This document shows, piece after piece, positions 26,117 to 36,600 of a stretch of 64,000 bases of DNA. Origin of the DNA: Parus major (taxonomy: Eukaryota; Chordata; Aves; Passeriformes; Paridae); contig NC_031779.1 in the NCBI RefSeq assembly GCF_001522545.3, positions 2,130,464 through 2,194,463 of the forward strand, read 5' to 3'. The translations under genes were made by a program, and so were the position numbers. The notes under the pieces were generated by a model. It was not told where the DNA came from and searched no databases. It was given only the letters and a program-made list of their open reading frames with translations. How positions within the stretch are numbered: the first letter of the stretch is position 1; every line of letters starts with the position of its first letter.

Positions 26117-27706
26117 ACTTGATCTGCTGCCATGGAAAGGGTAAGACCTGCCTGCCTGTTTGCAAAGCTCTGTTCTGGCTGGTGCTACTCCAAAGAAAAG
26201 AAACCCAAAAAATCTCACTGTGGTACTTTCATCAGGGAAACTGGGTTCCTGTCTGTTCTCCAAAGAGTTTCTCTTTCATCACAAGTTAGAGGAAACTTAG
26301 AGGGAACTGAAAACTTCCCTCTTCAATAAGGACAGATCTGGAGAGATGATGGGAGGAAGCTGTTTCCAAAGCCCATGCCAGCCCTAGCTCTCTTTCCATC
26401 AGGCCTCCTCAGCTGAGGTCTCAAGAGGTATTCTGAGATGACTTCCAAATGAACAGGAGGGCAACCAAGAGCCTGCAGCCTTCCTGTCATGGAGAAGCCT
26501 GTCTGAAACGCGGGGAGCCCCAGCCTTATTAGGCAGTGGTGGTTGGCACTGGGGAAGTGGACCCCAGAGAGGGATTTGAGTGAAGAGGGAATCCTCCAGC
26601 CAGAATCAGCCCAGGAGAAATGCTCCAGAGGTGAGACCATGCAGATGTTGGCATGACAGCTGGCTGTCCTGGGATGTGGGCTGTGGTGGGATGCTCTGAC
26701 CCAGGGCACAAGGGAAGTGACTGGGTGGCTCTGAGGTGAGACCTGGTGTTTTGTGTGTGTGCTCACTGCAAAATACTGCTGGTCCAGGGGAGAGGGTCCC
26801 TGGGGATTCTGCTGCCCTGCTGCACGCAGGACAGGATCTAGTTTTCCTTCACCTCCTGGTAATCCTGTACTCAAATATTCTTCCTGCAGATCTGGTTTTT
26901 ATCTTTCTTTTTTTTTTTTTACCACTCCTAAATGGAGTGTTTAAGCCTATTCTTTTGTTTTCTGTGAAAGGAGCTGTAAATCCTTTATCCTGCCTGGCTA
27001 TTTCTGTGTTCGTATTTTCTCATTGTGCTCTAGCTTGTCAGCTGTGTCAAAGCCCGGAAACCTTGGCCTCTGTTGGGTTTCAGACTTGGATTTCTCTGTA
27101 TTTAACAACACAGGATCCCTTGGACTTACAGTTCTTTTTTCTTCCCTTGGTGTCTGTCTTTTTTTTTTTTTCCTCAAAAAATACCTGGTTAAAAAAAAAA
27201 AATCCCTGTCAAGAGGGAGCCAGCAGAGTGGTTGTTTGGTTCATTCCCAGCACATCATGTTGGTGCTGGCAAGGAGTCACAGCTGGCATGTTCTCCTGTC
27301 CCCCCATGCCTCTGGGGTGCCAGGGCTGCCCAGGGAAGGGGAACCCCCCTGGGTGAGGGAGCTTTCCAGAGATTAGCTTGGGATCGGCGGGTGCCTAATG
27401 CTTAGGCAGTGGATGTGATGCTCACAAAGGCAGGATTTCGGTTGGATTAGCCAGGGGAGAGGCGGATGGATGGCTGTCTCTGCACTGAGGCTGTGTGCCA
27501 GCTCCAGCTGCCATGCCCACTCCTGGGAGCAAGTGTGGGGTGTCTCCCTGGGGGGATCTGATGGACTGACAGCCAGCCAGCCATCCCCACAGCTGGAGAG
27601 AGGAAGAATAGGCTGTGGCACTGATGGCTGCAGGAGGGATCAAGGATGGTGGCAAGTGATACGCAGCACACTCTGTGCCCCAACAGTTGTGGCAGCACCC
27701 TCAGGA
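26117..27706. other. Spacer between the two duplicate copies
   Basis: About 1.6 kb of unique sequence lies between copies A and B. It includes a T13 run (27159-27171) followed 19 bp later by an A12 run (27191-27202). No exon was recognised. The 206-codon frame at 26736-27356 is driven by these homopolymers. Confidence 0.5.
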
Positions 27707-28020
27707 AGCCAAGGGAGGCTGTAGAATTGGCTTTGCTGGAGATGTTGGAGGCCAGGCTTGATGACTGGGCATGCTTTAGGCACAGTAAATCCCAGTTCCC
27801 AAAAGGGGAATGGACTAGATGATCCACCAGCAGCTCCTGGCCTCCTGGAAGTTTTAGAAATATGGTCTGAGCTGTGCGGATTGTATGAACAATTCCAGGC
27901 TGGAGCAGTGAGAGGGGTTGTGAATCTTGTACTGTTTCAGGCCAGAATTGATGGCTTTGGCTTTTAACTCACTTCCCAGTAGGACCAGGGATGGGTTCTG
28001 TTCTGGTCTCCAGCTGGGAG
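27707..28020 (+). repeat. Dispersed duplicate, copy B
   Basis: This is the partner of 25800-26116, in the same orientation. The final 76 bases differ from copy A at only three positions; the middle has small indels. It contains ggactagatgatcc, close to the ggactagatgacc string of CR1 3' ends, so CR1 ancestry of the first half is plausible. Flanks outside the match are unrelated, and no clear target-site duplication can be seen. Confidence 0.75.
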
Positions 28021-28469
28021 CCCAGCAGCTAATGACCCACATTCTCCGGGGTCAGCTTCACCAGCTGTCCTGGTGCTCCATGAATGCCATGGCAGCTCAC
28101 CACACCAGGCAGCATGGGCATTTGTGTGAGAACAAAAGAATAAACAATGGAAACTGTGATTAATTAGTGCAGCTAATTAGCAATGTGCTTGGTCTGGGCT
28201 GGAACTTGGTGAGGTGCCAAAATCAGAGGAGAAGCCACAGGAGAAACTCTGATTAAAACCACTGTGGGGAGGGAGCAGGGAAGGGGAGAAGATGCTTTCC
28301 CAGCATCTCCTTGCAACATGGACAGGTCAGACTGGGGCTATCACTGGCCTTACACCCTGCAGGTGCTGCTGTTGCCATTCCCAGCAGCATCCTCCCACTC
28401 CCTGGTGCTGCCTGCACTGAGAGATCACTTCCCTAGGCACAGTCAGCATCAGGAGCTGGGTGTTGCACC

Positions 28470-28710
28470 AGTGCTGCACGTGTTAATTAATGAGACCTCA
28501 TTAGGGCCGCTGGGGTTGCCTTCCCCATGGAATAGGATCCTGCTTTCTCGTCTTCCCTTACACTGTACACTGCCTTTTTCTTTGCTCTCCATTTGCAAAT
28601 TAGTGCAAGGACCACGATCAGCAAACAAATTTGCAGCGAGCTCATGGTGGGCTTGGAGATTTGGAAGAATCCTTGGCAAATATTTGCCAGCCTCCACGCA
28701 AACCTCATGA
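28470..28710. promoter_or_regulatory. Palindrome-rich, enhancer-like block
   Basis: Four factor-type motifs lie within 215 bp: a CACGTG E-box (28477-28482), an inverted homeodomain pair TAATGAG-ac-CTCATTA (28488-28503), a self-complementary octamer-like ATTTGCAAAT followed by TAG (near 28590-28602), and a perfect 16-bp palindrome TGGCAAATATTTGCCA (28674-28689). This density of POU, homeodomain and bHLH-type sites is typical of vertebrate developmental enhancers. Function is inferred; no conservation data were available. Confidence 0.4.
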
Positions 28711-28940
28711 ATACTTTTCATGACAGAGAGATGTTGAGCTTAGCTGGCAACTTGGGGTAGGATGGCAGACCTTGGGTAGGGCACGGCTGCTAAAAAATAC
28801 CTGAGCTAAGAGGTTTTTTTTTTAACTTGCTTCCATCCCTTCCCTCATGCTGTGCAGTGTGGAGCCAGGAGGAGATTGGCCACAGCTGCCCCCCATGGCG
28901 GATGGTGCGGGTGGCTGTGAGGGCCAGCCCGTGGGCACAG

Positions 28941-29100
28941 GGACACCGCCACACCGTGCCCACAGCTCAGCGTGGCACAGGGACACCGCCACACCGTGCC
29001 CACAGCTCAGCGTGGCACAGGGACACCGCCACACCGTGCCCACAGCTCAGCGTGGCACAGGCAGGGACACCGCCACACCGTGCCCACAGCTCAGCGTGGC
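28941..29100 (+). repeat. 40-bp GC-rich minisatellite, 4 copies
   Basis: Unit ggacaccgccacaccgtgcc followed by cacagctcagcgtggcacag. Copies lie at 28941-28980, 28981-29020 and 29021-29060; then 4 extra bases (gcag), then a 36-base copy at 29065-29100. The copies are essentially identical, which points to recent expansion or ongoing homogenisation, and the locus is probably length-polymorphic. Repeated 'HRHTVPTAQRG' peptides in overlapping frames are translations of it. Confidence 0.97.
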
Positions 29101-29214
29101 TCCCGTGGGCTGCGGATGGGGGAATGGGCGAGCGCCCCCACAGCCGCTTTTCCCCTCCCTTCCCCTTCCCGGTGGGAAGGCTCCGCCGGGGCTGTGGTGG
29201 CCTTTGGTGTCGCC

Positions 29215-29230
29215 GGTGGGTGGGTGGGAG
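29215..29230 (+). promoter_or_regulatory. G-quadruplex motif
   Basis: ggtgggtgggtgggag holds one GG and three GGG runs with single-base loops, and further G runs follow (29235-29245). Single-base loops give very stable parallel quadruplexes in vitro. It lies in a GC-rich patch next to the minisatellite; no promoter can be assigned. Confidence 0.6.
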
Positions 29231-29482
29231 ATGGAGGGGATGGGTTTGGTCCCCACTGCCCGAAGTTTGGGCCTGGCTGCCCATGGGCCCCAGGCACTGT
29301 GGGGATGGCGGGGCCTGCGGGCTCAGGGGGCTCCGCTCCGTTGTGCCTGACCCCTGCCCCGGCCTTGTTCACCTTCATCGTGGTGGGGCGGGGATTATTT
29401 TATTGTATTTTCAGTAATACTGTCATTTGAGAAATGTGTAATGGTGCTTTTAATAATTTTTAAGGGTCTGTTTTAATTAGGA

Positions 29483-29536
29483 GGCCTGGACTAGATGACC
29501 TCCAGAGGTCCCTTTCAACTCTAACAATTCTGTGAC
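29483..29536 (+). repeat. CR1 LINE 3' end
   Basis: ctggactagatgacctccag followed by aggtccctttcaactctaac and attctgtga is the classic avian CR1 3' terminus, ending in the ATTCTRTGA tail that reverse transcription starts from. Only about 54 bp remain, so it is a severely 5'-truncated copy, as most bird CR1 insertions are. Confidence 0.93.
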
Positions 29537-30487
29537 TGCAGCCGTAGCAGGATCACATCATTGCCATTAAAAGGTGGCTGCGCCTAAATGCCACTTGCTC
29601 AGCGAGGTCTGAAGCAGTGCCCTTTGGAGTAATTGGGAAATGTAGCCCCTTTTTTGAGGACAGGACACTCTATTTTTCAAGGTGTCATCACATTATTATT
29701 AATTTGTTAAACACTGACTGCTCAAAACTGTTTGAGACGCAAAAAGAGGATATGAGTTCTGCCTTGGGGACCTCACGACTAAATAAATGTATTAAATCAA
29801 ATTCTTGCTGGAGAGGAGAGTGCTGCATGTGAAGGTGAAGCTGGTGAGAGGATGGGTGGATGTACCACCTCCATCAGCAAAGGGTCTTGCTTCCCTTTCA
29901 GTTTGGAATTCGGGAGGAGTTATCACTCATCAGTGATAACATCAGATCAGTGGGTCAAGGACCTACTTTCTCTTATCATTTCCTAGTTGCCAGTGGAATC
30001 CCTTGACTTGTGAGCAATGGAAAGAGCTCTCCTTGTCTTGTGAGACCCTTGGCTGGGCCTATTGAGCTGTGAGGTGCTTTCCTTCCATATTCATGGTTGT
30101 GTGCATCAGCCCAGGCCAGGAGCTGCTTGCCCAGGTGAGCTTGTGCCTTCTCTCCTTCTCCACTAGTGATGCTAGAAGCATAGAACACCCTCTGGGAAAC
30201 TGCTCCCAAGAATCACTTTGTGCCTGGCAGGAGCTCCTCGTGGAGATGCTGGACTTCTTCAGGTACCCACATCTGCTTAGTATCCAGATCTAGTTTCCTC
30301 TCCTTGATGATGGGAAGGAGGGGAAATAAGAGCAATACAGAAAAATATCAACATATTAAGTTTTTAAGCCTTATTAAGTATATTAAGCTAACTTTCAAGC
30401 CAGCTTTTCTGTGGGGTTGGGTTCACTTGGTGTGTGCTTGAGGCCACGTTTCCAAGACTGACACCTTCTGTGCCTTCCCACCCACAG
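29537..30487. other. Non-coding DNA before candidate exon
   Basis: Unique sequence. A perfect inverted repeat (arms GTTATCACT and AGTGATAAC, loop CATC) lies at 29919-29940. A pyrimidine-rich run ends at an AG at 30486-30487 and could be the acceptor of the next feature. Confidence 0.5.
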
Positions 30488-30650
30488 CCTCCTGTGTCTG
30501 GGAGCCATGAGCCGCCCGCAGAGCTGCCGGAGCAGCCTCCCAGCCACAGCCCCCCAGCACTCTTAGGTTTCCCTGCTCCCCTGGAAGGTGCTCATAGCTG
30601 GCGAGGAGAACCGACTGCGCCTGCACCCAACCTCCTGCATTCCTCCCAAG
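30488..30650 (+). other. Candidate internal exon
   Basis: A 163-base segment is bounded by a good acceptor (tgccttcccacccacag) and a good donor (cccaag|gtaagg). Exactly one of its three plus frames is open: it starts in phase 0, runs 54 codons and ends in phase 1. The peptide is rich in Pro, Ser, Glu and His, resembling a disordered linker, and I recognise no family. The phase does not accept the 15639 donor as a coding junction, so it may be an untranslated or lncRNA exon, may need another exon between, or may be a false splice pair. Confidence 0.3.
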
Positions 30651-33600
30651 GTAAGGATTTCTGTGAAAAAGCAAAGGCAATCAAATTTCACTTGGTAAAT
30701 TCAAGTGAAATTAGGTTGTTGCTTGTGTCATTGCATCTCCTACCTACTCCTCTCCCCCTCATCTTGCTGGGAGGAAAGGTGCTGGCTTGGGGATGAGAAC
30801 TTCTCTTGCAATTAAAAGGTGATTTTGAAGCTGCTGGTGAAACCTGTTGCTTGCAGACTATATCCCATTGGAATTTGCTCATAGTTTTAGAAACTACTCT
30901 GGGCTGCAAGGAGCCAGGCTTGGGTGGGACTGGTGCCTTGTGACTGCCTCTGCTTCCCTGATGTACTTCTGAGGATAATTGTCTATAATTTTCCTCTTAA
31001 TGTGGAAGCTCTGGAGGCTTCTCAAGCATGAGCTGCCTTTCCTTCTAACTGTAAAAGGCCTTTGGGGTACTGGGGGCTTCCTGTGATGGGAGAATAAGGA
31101 ATGGCTGGGGGAGGGCATTTGGGAGGGGGTCAAGTCCTTGTCCCAGGGAAACACCCTCGTCAGCTCCTTGCACTTGGCAATAGGGTTTTTTTAAAGTTAA
31201 AAAAGTAGAGCTCAGCTTGTAGGGAGTGAACAAGGGCTGATGTGGCCCAGCTGCCTTCCTGATGGGTGCAAAATCAGTATTCATGGCTGAAGAGTGGAAA
31301 TCAGGATTAGAAACCAAAAACTTGATTTCTTGGGTGGTTTTGGAGTTTGAGATTTTTGGGGCCTCTTGTTTTCAAGCTTCTCCATGCAAACAGAGATGTC
31401 AGCTGTGTACTGTAGCATATGAGAATAGCAGCTTCTCTATGTGTGATTCCCAGGGCAGGGGACCTGGGCCTGGAGGAAGATAATGATGCTACCAGCTTGT
31501 CACAGGATGGACATGGGCATGAGACTTGTTTTGAGAAGTCTGTGAGAAAGTCAGAGTGGACCCAGAGAGCTAAAAGTACAAGTCAGAGCTGTGATCTGCC
31601 TTGTCCTGGTTCACTTTGGGAACTCCCTACCTGGAGCTGGGATCTGCTGGGATGCAGAGGCCAGTTAGCACTGGGAAGACTGACATCCTCAGGCTGTAAA
31701 TATCCAGCCAGCTCTAATCCTCCCAGTAACTCCATCACTGCTGTTTTCCTAAGAGCTATTTGACTTTTTGTGTTGCACTTCTCAGACAAATGGCTTTTAA
31801 ATAAAACCTCTGCTAACTCGTTAGGCCTCCTGTCCAGGTCACTTCCTGCATGGGTGATTTATAGGGCTGCTTTTAACATTTTATTAACTTTCAATCACTG
31901 GGGCCAGTCAATCAGAGCCTATCCCATTAGCTGTGGTGAGTGGCTGCCTGGGGCATCAGGCTCTCCCACTGTCTCCGTCGCTTCTGGAGAGGCTGCGATG
32001 CTCTGAGACCATGGTGAGAGATGGGAAAGAACAGGAGGAGAATTTAGATAAGGAGGAATAGATCTGGCATGGATAAGTGAATGCATAAGGTTTAAAGAGA
32101 TAATGGGGCTTTGTGATCATATCTGGGAAGGTGGCTTATCTCCTGCTGTTGGTAGGTGATTTCTCGGCTGCATCTCCCGCAGCGTGTGCTGAACCATGTG
32201 GTGATGGGAGAGGAGCACCAGGGCTTGGTAAGGAGGTGGCTGCTCCAGACTGATCCCAGGAAGGCATCACAGCTGGAGCATCCCTGGGTAGGATGTGCCT
32301 GTATTAAACCCTTCCTGTGACAGTGCCAGAGACAGAGCCTTCCTCCTTGCCTAGTGTATTTGCAAGTCCCTTTAGCTCCTGGCATCCCATCTGATCCAGT
32401 GGGCTGCCTTGAACTCAGTTCCCTGACATCTCAAACTCTCCTGGGCATCTTCTTCCCCCTTGGAGCCGAGCAGAGCCAAGCCCTGGTGCAATGGTGAGTG
32501 GGGCTGAGCAAGCAGAGACCAGTCCAGCTGGGAAATCCAAAGGAGATGGAGATTGTAAGTGATGTGAGGCTGCAGCAATAGCTTTGATTATCTCTGGTTT
32601 AGTTGTTCCTCTCCCCACCATGCCCTGTCTTTGTTCCACCCGTGCTCAGAAATGTTATTCAGTGGAGTTTTCCAGCTCTTGGTAACAGGGAGAAAAAAAA
32701 CGTGAACTCCTGCACAACCAGAGCTAATGAGCTCTCTCTGGAAATAAAAGCATCCTAAGGACAGCCTTGTGATACAGAACATCCCGTTCTCTGTGGCTGC
32801 TCTGGCCACTGCCTCTGAGCGATGGCCCAGCACAGGGCTGTTGGGAGCTGAGCAGAGCTGTCACCTCCCATCCTTCCCCACAGCCATTGCTCATGTGAGG
32901 CACTGGGAAAGCTGAGGGTTTGCTCCTTGGGCAGAGCTCTGCTGTGGGGACAGGGATTTGGAAACATTTGTCCAACACTGATGCAGAGCCCATCACCTTG
33001 TACATCCTCGCAGGACAGGGCAAGGAGGGGTCACATGTCCCCCCTGGTCAGGACCAGCTCTTACTGGTTTGGAAAGGGATTTGGGGAACAGCCTGGCTCC
33101 CATCCCTGGCTGGATGTAAGGTGTAAGAAGGTGGGCTCACTGCAGCCCTGTGTGTCTGAGGGAACACAGACCTGCAGTCCCTCAGGGCTGTCGGAGTTGT
33201 CAGGCATCTGGCTGGGAGAGAATTTGTCTTGCAGCAAAGCCAGCGTCTGAAAGCCGTCGCTTCTGATGTGCCCATGATTTGCTGAAACCTGTGTCTTTGT
33301 CATTTTTCTGTCTCTGTCTCAAATCCCAGAGCAAAGACAGAGAACTTGCTCACAGAGACAAGCAAGTTTTTTTTCCCTCCACCTTTAAATATTTATTCTG
33401 AGCTCTCAAGGTACACATGTTGTGATCTCGGGGGCCTGCCTGTGTGTTGGTAGCATCTCCTGCCTGGCAGAGCAGGGCTGGCTGCCCTTCCCTCTGGGGA
33501 GCACAGGCAGAGCCTACTCCCCCTCCTGCTGCCCTGTTCTGGGTTCCAGAGGAGTGACATGAGGTGTTCACCTCTTCCTACACGTGTGCTCCTGTGGGAA

Positions 33601-36600
33601 CAAACTCAAGACCCACAAAATGCTGTCCAAAGAAGGTGTGGGTTGTAAGCTGCCTTTTTGGGACTGAGACAGAGATAAAAGCAGCCTGGTCCATCTGGTG
33701 TGCTCTGTTGCACATCCCAAATGGCACCCACCCCTCTGCCCTCTGCCTGACTTCCCCTGTCCCTATTAGCACATGGAGCTGCCACTGGAGGCTTTCCTCT
33801 TTCTGCCTGCAGCTTATTCAGAGCTCTCAAGGTCGTGTAGGCAACTGGAGCAACACTGCCAGCCTTGGCTCTGCAGCCTAAGCTGTGGTGCTGTGCTCAG
33901 CTGTGGCTTTTGGCCCCCTTCCCTCCTGTTCTCCACTCTTACTCTACTTCTCCAAGCCTTCCTGGTGCTGCTGCTTGGGTTCACAGATTGCAGGAAGAGC
34001 AGCCCCATGCCACTGAGATGCATGTGCTTGGCATGCCAATGAGGAGCAAGGCTGGTGCGGGCAGCTCAGCCTGGGATGTGCCAAAGCAGAGCATCACTGC
34101 AGGCACTGTCCCATGGTTCCCTTCAAAGCAAGAGATGCAATCCCATCTGGCTGCAACTGCCACCTTCCAAGCATTTTTCCTGGAAGCTGGCTCTCCTGCA
34201 GAACTGTCTTACCTCTGCCCCTGATATGGGGTTGTCTGGACCCAAGGGAGAGGGGATTTTGCATCTGCTCCTAGTAGCTGGAGTATGGTGATGTTAAATT
34301 CCTAGGAAAAGAGCCAGGAGCTGGTTTCTCAGCAGCTCTGCAAGGGATGAGAGGATGTCTGCCTTTCCAGGTGAGTACACAAATTGCTACCTCTGCCTCC
34401 AGCTGCCACAGCCCAGGCATCCTGCTCAGCAGCTGGCACTCATCAACACAAAGGCTTGTCCCCAACTGCCCCTGGCAGTGTCAGCCACAGGCTGCCTGGG
34501 ACCTGTATGGGTGTGGGCACCAATGCAGAAAGAAAATCCTTTGCAGAGGCCTAGCATCAGATGGCAGGTGCAGCTTTACCAGGAGATGCCTTGAAATTCG
34601 CATGTTGCCAAAGGCAAGAGGAGGTGGAGCAGATGAGAGCTGATGTAGTTGGATTTTTTGTTTTTGAAGAGAAATCAATTAAAGCCAGCTCAGGAAAACT
34701 GAGCCCCGGTAAGCTGCAAAGTGATGAGGTTGGAACTGTGGTGGTGGTGGTTTCCTGGGCTGCTTTTCCCACCCCTGCCTGCCCTCTGCCTGCACCCGCC
34801 ATGGGCTGGCAACAGCACCAGCCCTCTCAACTCTTGCTGAATGTCTGAACAGAATGGCCTCATTAGCATGGAAAGTTTCCCCAAGATAAGTTAAAGCTGC
34901 TGTAAGAAGTGCAATTATCTCTCCTTTCTGCTCTCGCAACTGTGGGCATTGAAATTTCCTGCTCTTACACCATGTCATGGCCAAGCTCTTCCACACAGGA
35001 GGGTGCCACCAGGAGAGAGAAATTATAACGAGGACATTTTTTGGAAAGAAAAAGAGATTATTTTCAGTAAGGATCTGTTACTGCTTAGTTGTCTCACTGG
35101 GTCAGAGCTGCTGTGCCCATGCAGAGTGATGCCAGCCACTTGCCTGCATGTGGCTTGGTTGGGATAGTGGCAGAGAGTGTTTTTTGTGTGTGTGAGCTCC
35201 TTCTCTGCCTGTACCTCCTCATGGTGTCACCCCTTGCCCAGGGCTGCAACACCCTAGGGCTCCTCAGCTCCAGCAGCATTTTCCACAGAGCAATGCATTT
35301 GCAGGAGCAGCCAGTGCCAGAAGTGTATCTCTGAAGTGAAAATCTGCAGTCTGAGACTTGTAAGGAAATATTCCTTCGAGATTCAAGCTTTTTCAGTCAT
35401 TGGTCATTTGGCCTAACAGAACTGTGTGCCACTGTGTGAGCAGGGCAGGCTGGGGAAGGCTACCAGAGCACACACAGCTGATGTTTGCAGCTGGATGCTG
35501 TAACGACTTAGTAGTGAATGGTTGGGATAAGTCATATTTCATAAAATCGGCCAGGAAAAAGATGGGTGATTAATTCTTTTTAATAAACAATGGTGAGTAG
35601 TGTGGCTTGGTTAGAGCCTGAGTGACTTTTACAGTGATTCATGGATTTTTCCACAGGAAAAAACACTTTTATGGTGATTGTTGGTGTGTGGGGTGCCTGT
35701 TTGCCTTCATGAGTAATTCCCCCCAGCTCTGAAAGCACAAGGGTGTGGAAAACTGATGAACTTCTCTGCAGGAGCTGAGAGGGAGGAAGGGTGTGCGTGG
35801 CTCCACCGCTGCAGCCAATGACTGCATCCCTTCAAAGAGCATCGGAGGACGTGGGAGAGGGGGAATTTCACTGCCAGAAGTGCTGAAGGAGGCTAATCTT
35901 ACGGAAAAACGAGTGGAATTGAGATGTCCATGTGTGCTAGCCAAATGAGGTCAGTTGGGACCAGCTAACAGTCCTCTTTGCACCATGCTGCCCCACTCCT
36001 CCAGCAAACCAAACACCTGAGCAGAAGAGTGTCCCAGCATGCCATCCCAAGTTAAATTTGTCTTCTGTTCTTTCCAGCCCCTCATGCTGGAAGCCGGCCA
36101 GCCTCCGTGGCCGTCGTGCCGCTAGGATTCGTGGCTGTGGGGCAGGAGCGTGTGGCCGGGGGTGTAGTGTGCGTCTGTGTGATGCTGCTTTTTAAAGCTC
36201 TCCGAGGTGGGATGGGGAAATGCCGGGCGAGGCACAGTCAGAGGTGTAAGCAGTGCCTGCGCCTCGCAGGCCGTGCCGGGGGCGGCCGCAGCCCTCGCTG
36301 CGGCGTCGCGTTTGTTTTCTAGCTTGGAGATGAAAGCAAAAAAAGCTGGAGTTCTGCTGAGACTAAATGTGAAACATAATTTGGTTCCTTGGGGAGGTTT
36401 TTTTTTGGCTCTTGGTGAAAAATATAGGTATTTGGCTAAAACTTTGAGTTTCAGAGCCAGGGAAAGGAAAGGTGGCACAATGGTGGGAGAGGTTTGTGTA
36501 GAGATGCAGCTGTGAAGGAGGAAGAAGGAGCCTGGAGGTTGGTCCAGCCTCTGACAGACAGGCTGACACATCCCTCGGTGCAGTAGCACCCCATGGCAGC

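Noticed and set aside
28941..29100. CRISPR-like array
   Set aside because: Units are head to tail with no unique spacers, and the genome is vertebrate.
28827..29430. Frames with repeated HRHTVPTAQRG-type peptides
   Set aside because: Translation of the 40-bp minisatellite.
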